Below are positions 8,250 to 15,895 of a DNA stretch of 21,626 bases, one piece after another. The DNA comes from Betaproteobacteria bacterium RIFCSPLOWO2_02_FULL_68_150 (GTDB lineage Bacteria > Pseudomonadota > Gammaproteobacteria > Burkholderiales > SG8-39). The stretch covers positions 1 to 21,626 of the forward strand of contig MERE01000173.1 of assembly GCA_001771975.1 (NCBI GenBank), read 5' to 3'. A program made the translations under genes and the position numbers. Below the pieces are notes generated by a model that saw nothing but the letters and a program-made list of their open reading frames with translations, was not told where the DNA came from and made no database searches. Numbering within the stretch: position 1 is the first letter of the stretch; every line of letters starts with the position of its first letter.

Positions 8250-9470
8250 CTATTTCTCCGATCCGAGTATCAACGTAATGCAGCTTCTGGCGTTGCGCGC
8301 GTAGGGGATCCCGCCGAAACCGGAGACCGCGGCGATGCTGGCGTCCTTCACCTGCCTCGGTCCCGCTTCGCCCCGCAACTGTGCGGCCGCCTCCACGATC
8401 GGCATGAAGCCTCCGATCGCACCTCCGGGCTGGCCGCCGGACAACTGGCCGCCGTCGGTCGAGATCGGGAAGTCGCCCTTGAACGTGAGGTCGCGCTCCG
8501 CCACGAACTTCCCGCCCTCGCCCTTCTTGCAGAACCCGTAATCCTCCATCTGCATCAGCACGATCATCGGGTAGTCGTCATAGGGCTCGAAGACATCGAT
8601 GTCGTGATGCTGCACGCCCGCCATCCTGAATGCTTCCGGCGCCGCCTGGACAAAACCGGTCACGGTGATGTCGGGGCGCGTGCGGGATCCGCTGTAATAG
8701 TTGCTCACCTCGCCGCAACCGAGCAGGTACGCCGGCTTGTCGGTGATCGTCTTCGCCGTCTCGGCCGACGCCACGATGTACGCGAGGCCGCCGTTGACCA
8801 TGGGGACGCAGTCGAGCAGCCGCACCGGGTCGGAAAGAATGCGCGAATTCATATAAGCCTCGAGCGTGAACGGCTCGCGATAGATCGCGCCGGGATTGAG
8901 CGAGGCGTGATAGCGCGTGGTGACGGCGATCTTGCCCAGGTGCTCGCGCTTCATCGGATACTGGTGCGCGTAGCGCGTCTGAACCAGGCCGAACTGATTG
9001 TTGGCCCCCATGACGCCGAACGGCCCCTGGAACTCCCAGAAGATACCGCGCGTGCGCTCGGGAGAAAGCGGCAACCCCGGCGCGATGGATGGAATGCTCA
9101 GAGGCGTGTCCGCGCCCACCACCAGCGCCCGGTCGATGATGCCGGCGTGGATCATCGCGGCCGCCCGGATCAACATCGCCGACGCCGAAGCGCCTCCCTG
9201 GTCGCCGCGAATGAGGGCCCGGGGACTGATGCCCAGCAGCTCGGCAACGGCGGCCGACCAGTTGACCGTGTGGCTCGCCTCGGCGTGCGAAACGCCGAGG
9301 CCCTGGCCGTCGAAATCCCGCTTCGACATACCGGCCTTCTCGAGCGCCAGCGCCGCGGCCCCGGCGATGTACTGATCGACCGTCAGGATGCGCTCGCCCG
9401 GTTTCGCCCTGCTGTAGGGGGTTCTGCCATAGCCGACAATCGCGACTTCGCCACGCAGGGAATTCGTCAT
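8250..9470 (-). CDS. Thiolase-like protein (SCP2/Ltp2 type) lacking thiolase catalytic residues
   Basis: A 406-residue protein with thiolase fold, close to lipid-transfer/SCP2-type thiolases. The nucleophile region reads GDQGGASASAML (89-100), with glycine (G93) where thiolases have cysteine. The GHP motif is replaced by GGQPGGAIGG (345-354, Q347), and the final catalytic cysteine region reads AVSGFGG (381-387). So the Cys-His-Cys set is absent, as in Ltp2-type aldolases. FEPYDDYPMIVLMQMEDYG (294-312) is typical of that group. It probably needs the DUF35 protein next door and may cleave a beta-hydroxyacyl-CoA by retro-aldol reaction rather than thiolysis. The ATG at 9470 overlaps the synthetase stop by 4 bp (ATGA). 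Confidence 0.9.
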   Translation of the reverse strand: MTNSLRGEVAIVGYGRTPYSRAKPGERILTVDQYIAGAAALALEKAGMSKRDFDGQGLGVSHAEASHTVNWSAAVAELLGISPRALIRGDQGGASASAMLIRAAAMIHAGIIDRALVVGADTPLSIPSIAPGLPLSPERTRGIFWEFQGPFGVMGANNQFGLVQTRYAHQYPMKREHLGKIAVTTRYHASLNPGAIYREPFTLEAYMNSRILSDPVRLLDCVPMVNGGLAYIVASAETAKTITDKPAYLLGCGEVSNYYSGSRTRPDITVTGFVQAAPEAFRMAGVQHHDIDVFEPYDDYPMIVLMQMEDYGFCKKGEGGKFVAERDLTFKGDFPISTDGGQLSGGQPGGAIGGFMPIVEAAAQLRGEAGPRQVKDASIAAVSGFGGIPYARNARSCITLILGSEK

Positions 9471-11617
9471 GCGCTCTCTTTTCCTGGAATCATGAGCCAG
9501 TCGACGGCGACGCTGCCGTCCGCGCCCGCCATGACGGGGTTGAGGTCCAGCTCGCCAAGCTTCGGACCGGCCGCCGCGGCGAGCCTCGAGACATTCACCA
9601 GCAGTTCGCACAGCGCGGCTCGATCGACCGGCGGCCTGCCGCGCACGCCTTGCAGCACCTGCGCTGCTTTGAGGCTGGAGAGCATCGTGTCGGCTTCTGA
9701 GACCGTCAGCGGCGCCGCGCCAAATGCCACATCCTTCATCACCTCGACGAGGACGCCGCCGAAGCCCACCATCACCACCGGGCCGAACGCCCTGTCCTGC
9801 TGCACGCCGATCACCATCTCGACGCCGCGCTCGAGCATCTTCTGCACCATCACGCCGTCGATGCGGGCCGCGCCGTGCCGCTTGCGCGCCGAGCTTACGA
9901 TTTGCTCGAATCCGGCCCGCAACGCCGTTTCGTCGGCAACGCCGAGCAGCACGCCCCCGGCTTCGGTCTTGTGCGCGATGTCGCGCGATTCGATCTTCAG
10001 GGCGACCGGATAACCGAGCCGGCGCGCGGCCGCGGCGGCCGCTTCGACATCGCTTGCCAGTTCGAAAGGCGCGAGCGCTACCCCCGCGCTCCTCAGGACG
10101 GCGGCGGCGGGCACACTCGACATTGCGCCGCATTCCGCAGGCAGCCGCAGTCCAGGCGGCTGCGCTGCGGCCGCCTCCCGCGCGGGAGCATCGGCCAGCC
10201 AGCGCCCTCGCGCACGGGCATAGCGGACCAGTGCCGCGAGGGCACTCACCGCTTGAGCGGCTCCGCGCGCGACGCATATCCCCCGCTCCCGGAGCACCGT
10301 GAGCGCGGCCTGGGGCGGGGCGAGCCAGCTTACGACAAACGTCTTTGCGCTGGAGGCGCTGATATCCGCGATGATGTCGACCATCAGGTCTGCGTACTTG
10401 TCCATCAGACGCACCCACAGCAATCCGATGTCCACGGCCGGATCGGCCAGCACCTGCTTCATCGTGCGCCGGATGCGCTCCGGTTCGGCGAGCGACAGGC
10501 CCGTAAGATCGACCGGATTGGCCACGGCGGCGTACGCCGGCAGGATCTGCTTGAGGCTGGCCTGGGTCTTGCCGTCGAGCAGCGGCACGCGCAAGCCGAG
10601 CGCTTCCGCGCGATCGCAGGCGAGCACGCCGGCGCCCCCCGACTGGCTCACGATGCCGAGATTCGCTCCCTGCGGCAGGCGGCAGTGCGCGAACATTTCG
10701 ACGAAGTCGATCATCTGTTCCTCGTCATCGGCCCGGATGACGCCCTTCTGGCGCAGCACCCCGTCCAGCACGGCATCCGCCCCGGCGAGAGCGCCGGTGT
10801 GTGAAGCGGCGGCGCGAGCGCCGGCGTCGCTGCGGCCGACCTTGGTGAGGATCATCGGTTTGCCGAGGGCCATGGCGCGTTCGGCCACGGCGAGCAGTTT
10901 GCGACCGTCGCGAACCCCTTCCACGTAGCCGGCGATGACGCGGATGCGCGGATCTTCCACGATAAAACCGAATGCGTCCGCGACGTCGATGTCGGCTTCG
11001 TTCCCGGTGTTGACGTAGTAGCCCAGACCGAGCCGGCGCTCGCGCGCGAGGACGGCGATGGCAGTGCCGAACGCGCCCGACTGGCTGACGAAGCCGATCG
11101 GCCCCGCGGCAACCGGTCCTTCGAGATATTCGCTGAAGCTTGCCGTCACCGCATCGAAGGCGTTCAGAATGCCGACGGCGTTGGGACCGCAGAAACGTAC
11201 GCCACCGGCGCGCGCGATCCTCACCAGCTCGCGCTGGGCAGCCGCGCCCTCCTCGCCCATTTCGGCGAAGCCCGAGCTGAAGATCACCGCCGCCGGCACA
11301 CGCTTGGCGACGAGCTGGCGCATGCTCTCGATCACGCGCTCTGCCGGGACGGCGACGACGGCAAGATCTACCGTGCCGGGAATGGCCCGCACATCCGGAT
11401 AGCAGCGCAGCCCGGCGATCTCCTCCTGGTTCGGATTGACCGGGTACAGCCGCCCCGGGTAGCCCTTCTCGAGAAAATACTTGAGCGGTCGGCCGCTGAT
11501 CCGGTTCAGGTCGCTGGAGCAGCCCAGGATCGCAACCGACTCGGGCTGCAGCAGCGCTTTCATTGCGCCGTCGATGCTCCCGCTTGCTGCTGCGCTGCCG
11601 CGCTGCGTCGCTCGCAC
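9467..11617 (-). CDS. ADP-forming acyl-CoA synthetase (acetate-CoA ligase family)
   Basis: A 716-residue single-chain NDP-forming acyl-CoA synthetase that would make a CoA thioester from a free acid, ATP and CoA. Order of domains: CoA-binding Rossmann domain from about residue 24 (LQPESVAILG), succinyl-CoA-ligase-like domain including GFVSQSGAFGTAIA (175-188) and ASHTGALAG (271-279), then an ATP-grasp domain in the last about 230 residues (PVALKIESRDIAHKTEAGGV). The GTG at 11617 is preferred because AGAGG lies 8 bp upstream and a promoter fits just above. An internal ATG at 11563 is where homology would usually start and remains possible. It is the first gene of the seven-gene run and overlaps the next by 4 bp. 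It likely activates the TRAP-imported acid. Confidence 0.9.
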   Translation of the reverse strand: MRATQRGSAAASGSIDGAMKALLQPESVAILGCSSDLNRISGRPLKYFLEKGYPGRLYPVNPNQEEIAGLRCYPDVRAIPGTVDLAVVAVPAERVIESMRQLVAKRVPAAVIFSSGFAEMGEEGAAAQRELVRIARAGGVRFCGPNAVGILNAFDAVTASFSEYLEGPVAAGPIGFVSQSGAFGTAIAVLARERRLGLGYYVNTGNEADIDVADAFGFIVEDPRIRVIAGYVEGVRDGRKLLAVAERAMALGKPMILTKVGRSDAGARAAASHTGALAGADAVLDGVLRQKGVIRADDEEQMIDFVEMFAHCRLPQGANLGIVSQSGGAGVLACDRAEALGLRVPLLDGKTQASLKQILPAYAAVANPVDLTGLSLAEPERIRRTMKQVLADPAVDIGLLWVRLMDKYADLMVDIIADISASSAKTFVVSWLAPPQAALTVLRERGICVARGAAQAVSALAALVRYARARGRWLADAPAREAAAAQPPGLRLPAECGAMSSVPAAAVLRSAGVALAPFELASDVEAAAAAARRLGYPVALKIESRDIAHKTEAGGVLLGVADETALRAGFEQIVSSARKRHGAARIDGVMVQKMLERGVEMVIGVQQDRAFGPVVMVGFGGVLVEVMKDVAFGAAPLTVSEADTMLSSLKAAQVLQGVRGRPPVDRAALCELLVNVSRLAAAAGPKLGELDLNPVMAGADGSVAVDWLMIPGKESA

Positions 11618-11647
11618 TGAGCTTGCCTCTATATCATCCTATAAACC

Positions 11648-11676
11648 ATACTATCTGTTCACCAGCCGACTTGCAA
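11648..11676 (-). promoter_or_regulatory. Putative sigma-70 promoter of the acyl-CoA/TRAP operon
   Basis: On the minus strand TTGCAA (11671-11676) and TAGTAT (11648-11653) are spaced by exactly 17 bp and each match the consensus at four of six positions. The block is unusually AT-rich for this genome. Transcription would begin near 11641, about 24 bases before the GTG at 11617. Seen from sequence only; a strong candidate but unproven. Confidence 0.45.
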
Positions 11677-11691
11677 CTGCGCGCGCGAGGC

Positions 11692-11709
11692 GAGCGCGCT
11701 CACGCGCTC
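11692..11709. other. GC hairpin at the 3' end of the molybdopterin oxidoreductase gene
   Basis: GAGCGCG (11692-11698) and CGCGCTC (11703-11709) form a perfect 7-bp stem with a 4-base loop and overlap the stop codon of the oxidoreductase. No U-run follows on either strand, so this is not a standard intrinsic terminator. It could stabilise the 3' end or weakly separate the gene from the downstream operon. Confidence 0.35.
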
Positions 11710-13744
11710 AGGGGGCGAGCGGCGCCACCTCGACGCGCGCGTCGTTGAAGCACGCGCCCCCGGCGATGTCGGCATGGTGCGCGGGACACAGGGCGGACAC
11801 CGTCTGGCCGTTGTCGCTCGTCGCCAGCCACGCGCCCTTCAACGTGCACACGACGCCCTGCGGCACGGCCTCCGTCACGACGAGCGACAGGTGAATCTCG
11901 CCGAGATCGTTCCAGACGCGCACGCGCTGGCCGCTGCGCAGTGCGCGCGTCTGCGCGTCGACGGGGTGCATCTCGAGCACGGGCTCCTCGCCGCTGTGCA
12001 ACCCGCCGAAGGTCGACGTGATGCGCCGGTCCGATGCCGGCGAGAGCAGCGCCAGCGGATAGACCGACTCGACCGGCCGGAACGATGGCAGTTTCGCCCC
12101 GTACTTCTGCTCCAGCCCGGCGGAGGCGAGTTCCACCTTGCCCGAAGGCGTCTTCGGAAAGACGTTTCTGAAGAGCATCGCGTCCTCGCCGCCTACCGTC
12201 ATCGCCATTGCGCGATCGGTCGGCACGCTGCTCGGGCGCATGGCCAGCCGCGCATCGGCGCCATCGAGCGCGTCGTCCATCAACTCGGCGTCGGTCGCGC
12301 CAAACGCCGCATCGGTGAAGCCGAAGCGCGCCGCGAGTCGCCGGAAAATTTCGCTATTCGGCAGCGCCTCGCCCTGGGGCGCGATCACGGGCTCGGCCCG
12401 CTGCAGCCAATGGTGGCCGTACGCCGTGTACAGGTCGGCGTGCTCGAAGTGGCTGCAGGCCGGCAACACCACGTCGGCCCACGCGAGGCTGTCCGTCATC
12501 ACCAGGTCGCAACCGACCACGAACAGATCCTCGCGCGCGAGCCCCTTGCGCAGCCGATTCTGATCCGGGTGCACGATGAGCGGATTGTGGTTGTAGATGA
12601 CGAGCGCCTCGATCGGCGGCTCGAGCGCGGGATCGGTGAGGTGACGCCCGACGTCGATGATGTTGAGGGTGCGCGTATCCGCAGGGATGAAGTCGGTTCG
12701 CGCCAGGCGTGCGGGTGTCTTCGGGAAGGCATGCGGCGCGCCGTTGATCAACCCGCCGCCGGGCACGCCGAATTTCCCCGCCAGCGCAGGCAGCGCGAAG
12801 ACGGCGCGGATGCCGCTGCCGCCGTTGCGATTGCGCTCGAGGCCGTTGCCTACGCTGATCGCCGCTGGCGAGAGGCTCTGATACCAGCGGGCGAAGGCAA
12901 GCAGGTCTGAAGGCGATACCCCGGTGACGCTTGCGGCGCGCTCGATCGTCCATTCGCGCGCCAGCGCCATGAATTCGCCGAACCCGGCGACATGGCGTTC
13001 GATGAACGCGAGGTCGAGCCCCCCCTGGCGCTCGAGCTCCGCGGCTACGGCCCACGCCAGCACCACGTCGGTCCCGGGCTGCAGCGCCAGATGCAGATCT
13101 GCCTGTCGCGCAATCACCGTTCGCCGCGGATCCACCACCACCAGCTTTGCGCCGCGCTTGCGCGCCCGCTTGAAGACGGGCATCAGGTGCAGGTTCGACC
13201 AGGTGACATTGTTGCCCCAGGCGACGATCAGGCGCGCGTGCTCGGCCTGCTCCGGCCGAATGCCCGGCACCGGGCCGAACGTTGCCGACCAGGCGTCGCT
13301 GCGGATGCCGCCACACAGCGGCCGCCGGTCGAGCAGGCTCGCGCCCAGACGGTGGAAGAAGCGCAGGTCCATCGAGCCGCCCGCGAGCATGCCGTGCGGA
13401 CCGGCGTAGTTCAGCGGCAGGATCGCCTGCGGCCCGTGCCGGGCGATGATCGCCTGGAAGCGCGCATGGATCTGCTCGAGCGCATCCTCCCAGGAGATCG
13501 GCTCGAAGCGGCCCTCGCCCTTCCTGCCGGCGCGACGCAGCGGCGTGCGCAGGCGTCCCGGCCCGTGCACGAAGGCCGGATACGATGCCGGCACCTTGGC
13601 GCAGAGCACGCCTCGGGTGTAAGGGTTCGCGTGCGACCCTCGCACGGCGACGACGCGTCCTGCGTCCACGGTGACGCTGAGGCTGCAGGTGTCCGGGCAG
13701 TCCAGAGGGCAAACCGATGGCAGCGTGGCGCTCATGAGCGTCAT
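11708..13744 (-). CDS. Molybdopterin-dependent oxidoreductase, formate dehydrogenase/DMSO reductase superfamily
   Basis: A 678-residue (ATG 13744) or 675-residue (ATG 13735) enzyme; GAGG lies 4 bp before the first ATG. The N-terminal iron-sulfur motif is complete: C12, C16, C20 (CPLDCPDTC) and C48 (GVLCAK). The molybdopterin body follows, with LIVAWGNNVTWSNLH and KLVVVDPRRTVIARQADLHL, and the C-terminal molybdopterin dinucleotide-binding domain (EPVLEMHPVDAQTRALRSG). There is no twin-arginine signal, so it should work in the cytoplasm. Neither electron-transfer subunits nor cofactor genes are nearby. It is divergent from pobA with about 200 bp between. It may act on an aromatic or organic-acid substrate of the neighbouring pathways, but nothing in the sequence names the substrate. 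Confidence 0.9.
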   Translation of the reverse strand: MTLMSATLPSVCPLDCPDTCSLSVTVDAGRVVAVRGSHANPYTRGVLCAKVPASYPAFVHGPGRLRTPLRRAGRKGEGRFEPISWEDALEQIHARFQAIIARHGPQAILPLNYAGPHGMLAGGSMDLRFFHRLGASLLDRRPLCGGIRSDAWSATFGPVPGIRPEQAEHARLIVAWGNNVTWSNLHLMPVFKRARKRGAKLVVVDPRRTVIARQADLHLALQPGTDVVLAWAVAAELERQGGLDLAFIERHVAGFGEFMALAREWTIERAASVTGVSPSDLLAFARWYQSLSPAAISVGNGLERNRNGGSGIRAVFALPALAGKFGVPGGGLINGAPHAFPKTPARLARTDFIPADTRTLNIIDVGRHLTDPALEPPIEALVIYNHNPLIVHPDQNRLRKGLAREDLFVVGCDLVMTDSLAWADVVLPACSHFEHADLYTAYGHHWLQRAEPVIAPQGEALPNSEIFRRLAARFGFTDAAFGATDAELMDDALDGADARLAMRPSSVPTDRAMAMTVGGEDAMLFRNVFPKTPSGKVELASAGLEQKYGAKLPSFRPVESVYPLALLSPASDRRITSTFGGLHSGEEPVLEMHPVDAQTRALRSGQRVRVWNDLGEIHLSLVVTEAVPQGVVCTLKGAWLATSDNGQTVSALCPAHHADIAGGACFNDARVEVAPLAP

Positions 13745-13803
13745 GTTACCTCGCCGGTTCCCGGCGCCGTCTACCCGCGGTTGCTGCCGGAAGTCGCTTG
13801 ATT

Positions 13804-13929
13804 GCCTGCTATAAACTCGGCATCGAAGCGCGCGCCGGCACCCCCGGGGCGCTGCGCGCGCAGCTCGAGGCCGACATCGAGAAGTGGCGGCGCGTGATCG
13901 AGCATGCCAATATTCCGCAGCAGGGTTGA
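13804..13929 (+). pseudogene. Relic of a Bug/TctC-family binding protein (C-terminal about 40 codons only)
   Basis: In the frame ending with TGA at 13927-13929 the sequence reads LGIEARAGTPGALRAQLE then ADIEKWRRVIEHANIPQQG. This is the characteristic last helix of Bug (TctC-like) tripartite tricarboxylate transporter binding proteins: a GTP turn, then a helix with IxKWxxVI and a terminal ANI. No start codon, signal peptide or body of the protein precedes it; upstream of about 13804 the similarity fades. The remaining about 290 residues were probably lost by deletion or rearrangement. It lies directly before pobA, so an importer component for an aromatic acid may once have headed this operon. 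Recognition is by eye. Confidence 0.6.
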
Positions 13930-13942
13930 CTGCAACGGGCTC

Positions 13943-15124
13943 ATGAGCACGCCAAGCACGCAGGTCGCGATCATCGGCGGCGGCCCCGCCGGGCTGCTCT
14001 TGTCGCAGCTGCTGCACCAGGCGGGAATCGAGAGCGTCGTGCTCGAGAGCCGCAGCCGGGCCTACGTGCTCGGCCGCATTCGTGCCGGCGTCCTCGAGCA
14101 GGGCTCGGTCGAAGTGCTGCGCGCGGCGGGCCTCGGCGAGCGCATGGACCGCGAGGGCCATCCGCATGACGGCGCCGCAATCGTCTGGGCGGGGCGCCAC
14201 AACTACTTCATCGATTGCTGGAAGTACGTCGGCAAGCGCTTCACGACCTACGGCCAGACCAACCTCCAGGAAGACCTGTTCGCGGCCGCCGACCGCCGCA
14301 ACGCGCAGGTGCTGGACGAGGCGCTGGAAGTGATGCCGATGGACGTGACGAGCGCCAGGCCCTGCGTCACGTTCCGGCACGCGGGCCGCAGCCAGCGCCT
14401 GGATTGCGATTTCATCGCGGGCTGCGACGGTTATCACGGCGTGAGCCGCAGCGTCATGCCCGCTGCCGTGCTGAAGGTTTTCGAGAAGGTGTATCCGTTC
14501 GGCTGGCTCGGCATCCTGTCCGAGACCCCACCGCTGCCCAATCTCACGTACGCCAACCACCCGCGCGGCTTTGCGCTCGCCTCGATGCGCAACCCGATGC
14601 TGAGCCGCTACTACGTGCAGGTGTCGCTCGAAGAGCGCATCGAAGACTGGCCGGACGAGCGCTTCTGGGAGGAACTCAAGGCGCGCTATCCGGAAGAGCT
14701 CGCCCGCGCCATCGTCACCGGACCCTCGATCGAGAAATCGATCGCGCCGCTCCGCAGCTTCGTCGCCGAGCCGATGCGCCACGGGCGCCTGTTCCTTGCC
14801 GGCGACGCCGCGCACATCGTGCCGCCGACCGGCGCCAAGGGGCTCAATCTTGCGATCTCGGACGTGTATTACCTGGCGCGCGCGCTGACGAGCTACTACC
14901 GCGACGGCTCGAGCACCTACCTCGACAGCTACAGCGCCATGGCGCTGCGCCGCGTGTGGGGCGCGGTGCGCTTCTCCTGGTGGCTGACCGGGCTGCTGCA
15001 CCGCTTCCCCGGCATGAGCGACTTCGAGCAGCGCGCGCAGGAATGCGAGCTCGACTACCTGGCGCGCTCGCAGCACGCGCAAGCGAGCGTCGCCGAGCAG
15101 TACGCGGGGATGCCTTTCGAATGA
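13943..15124 (+). CDS. pobA: 4-hydroxybenzoate 3-monooxygenase
   Basis: A 393-residue FAD monooxygenase that hydroxylates 4-hydroxybenzoate to protocatechuate with NAD(P)H and O2 in the cytoplasm. The FAD dinucleotide motif IGGGPAG (11-17), GRIRAGVLEQG (44-54), the second FAD/NADPH motif AGCDGYHGVSR (159-169), and LFLAGDAAHIVPPTGAKGLN (284-303) all match the well-known PobA proteins nearly residue for residue. SRYYVQV (221-227) carries the active-site tyrosine region. The open frame continues upstream to 13904, but the ATG at 13943 gives the normal family length and start (STQVAIIGGG). It feeds the protocatechuate 4,5-cleavage genes downstream. No PobR-type activator is present next to it. 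Confidence 0.96.
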   Translation: MSTPSTQVAIIGGGPAGLLLSQLLHQAGIESVVLESRSRAYVLGRIRAGVLEQGSVEVLRAAGLGERMDREGHPHDGAAIVWAGRHNYFIDCWKYVGKRFTTYGQTNLQEDLFAAADRRNAQVLDEALEVMPMDVTSARPCVTFRHAGRSQRLDCDFIAGCDGYHGVSRSVMPAAVLKVFEKVYPFGWLGILSETPPLPNLTYANHPRGFALASMRNPMLSRYYVQVSLEERIEDWPDERFWEELKARYPEELARAIVTGPSIEKSIAPLRSFVAEPMRHGRLFLAGDAAHIVPPTGAKGLNLAISDVYYLARALTSYYRDGSSTYLDSYSAMALRRVWGAVRFSWWLTGLLHRFPGMSDFEQRAQECELDYLARSQHAQASVAEQYAGMPFE

Positions 15125-15174
15125 GCGACAATAGCGCCCTTTCTTGAAGTTTCGCGCTCACGGCGTTCCCGGGC

Positions 15175-15864
15175 ATGACCACCCATATCGCTGGCATCTC
15201 GTCGATGGCGACGCGCCAGATGCTCGCCGAGTTGACGGGCGCGTACCGGCAGCGCACCGAAGTGGTGGTCGCGTTCGAGTCGGTGGGAGGCGTGGATGCG
15301 GCGAGACGGGTGCAGGCCGGTGAGGCGTTCGACGTGGTGGTGCTCGCCGCCGATGCCATCGATAAGCTCGTCGCCGCCGGACGCGTGGTCGCCGACAGCA
15401 AGGCCGACCTGGTGCACTCGGGCGTGGCGATCGCAGTGCGCGCCGGCGCGCCGCGGCCGGACATCGGTTCGGAGGATGCGTTGCGGCGCGCGGTGCTGTC
15501 CGCGCGCACGCTCGGCTATTCCACCGGGCCGAGCGGCGTCGCGCTGGCGAAGCTGTTCGAGCGCTGGGGCATCGCCAGCACCGTGCGTGAGCGCATCGTG
15601 CAGGCGCCAGCCGGCATGCCGGTCGGCCAGCTGGTGGCGAACGGCGAGGTCGAACTCGGCTTGCAGCAGCTCAGCGAATTGATGCACCTGGAAGGCATCG
15701 ACGTGCTCGGCCCGATGCCGCCCGGCATCGAGATCGTCACCACCTTCTCGGCCGGCCTGTGCGCCACCTCGACCCAGCCTGAGGCGGTGCGCACATTTCT
15801 CGCTTTCATGCGTTCGCCTGCCGCCGTGGAGGCCAAGCGGCGCCACGGCATGGAGCCGGCATGA
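15175..15864 (+). CDS. ModA-like substrate-binding domain protein without signal peptide
   Basis: A 229-residue protein with a periplasmic-binding-protein fold of the molybdate-binding (SBP_bac_11) type: ISSMATRQMLAELTGAY at the start, GEAFDVVVLAADAIDKL (48-64), ARTLGYSTGPSGVALAKLF (118-136) and LGPMPPGIEIVTTFSAGL. It begins straight at strand 1 and has no signal peptide. An in-frame TGA at 15145-15147 only 9 codons upstream rules out a hidden one. No ABC permease or ATPase is nearby. So it is either a cytoplasmic ligand-binding protein or a retired transporter component. It lies between pobA and ligJ, 50 bp after pobA, and is probably cotranscribed. Its ligand could be an aromatic or dicarboxylic acid of the pathway; this is inference. 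No clear ribosome-binding site precedes the ATG. Confidence 0.85.
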   Translation: MTTHIAGISSMATRQMLAELTGAYRQRTEVVVAFESVGGVDAARRVQAGEAFDVVVLAADAIDKLVAAGRVVADSKADLVHSGVAIAVRAGAPRPDIGSEDALRRAVLSARTLGYSTGPSGVALAKLFERWGIASTVRERIVQAPAGMPVGQLVANGEVELGLQQLSELMHLEGIDVLGPMPPGIEIVTTFSAGLCATSTQPEAVRTFLAFMRSPAAVEAKRRHGMEPA

Positions 15865-15895
15865 CCACCCCATGCAGAGCACCGGGAGCTCATCG

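Noticed and set aside
7803..10013. A 736-codon plus-strand open frame across the DUF35, thiolase-like and synthetase genes
   Set aside because: It is a shadow of three well-recognised minus-strand genes and shows no domain or ribosome-binding site.
15121..15147. Eight-codon ORF overlapping the pobA stop (ATGA)
   Set aside because: It could be a coupling leader or a truncated gene start, but it is too short, lacks homology and is out of frame with the next gene.
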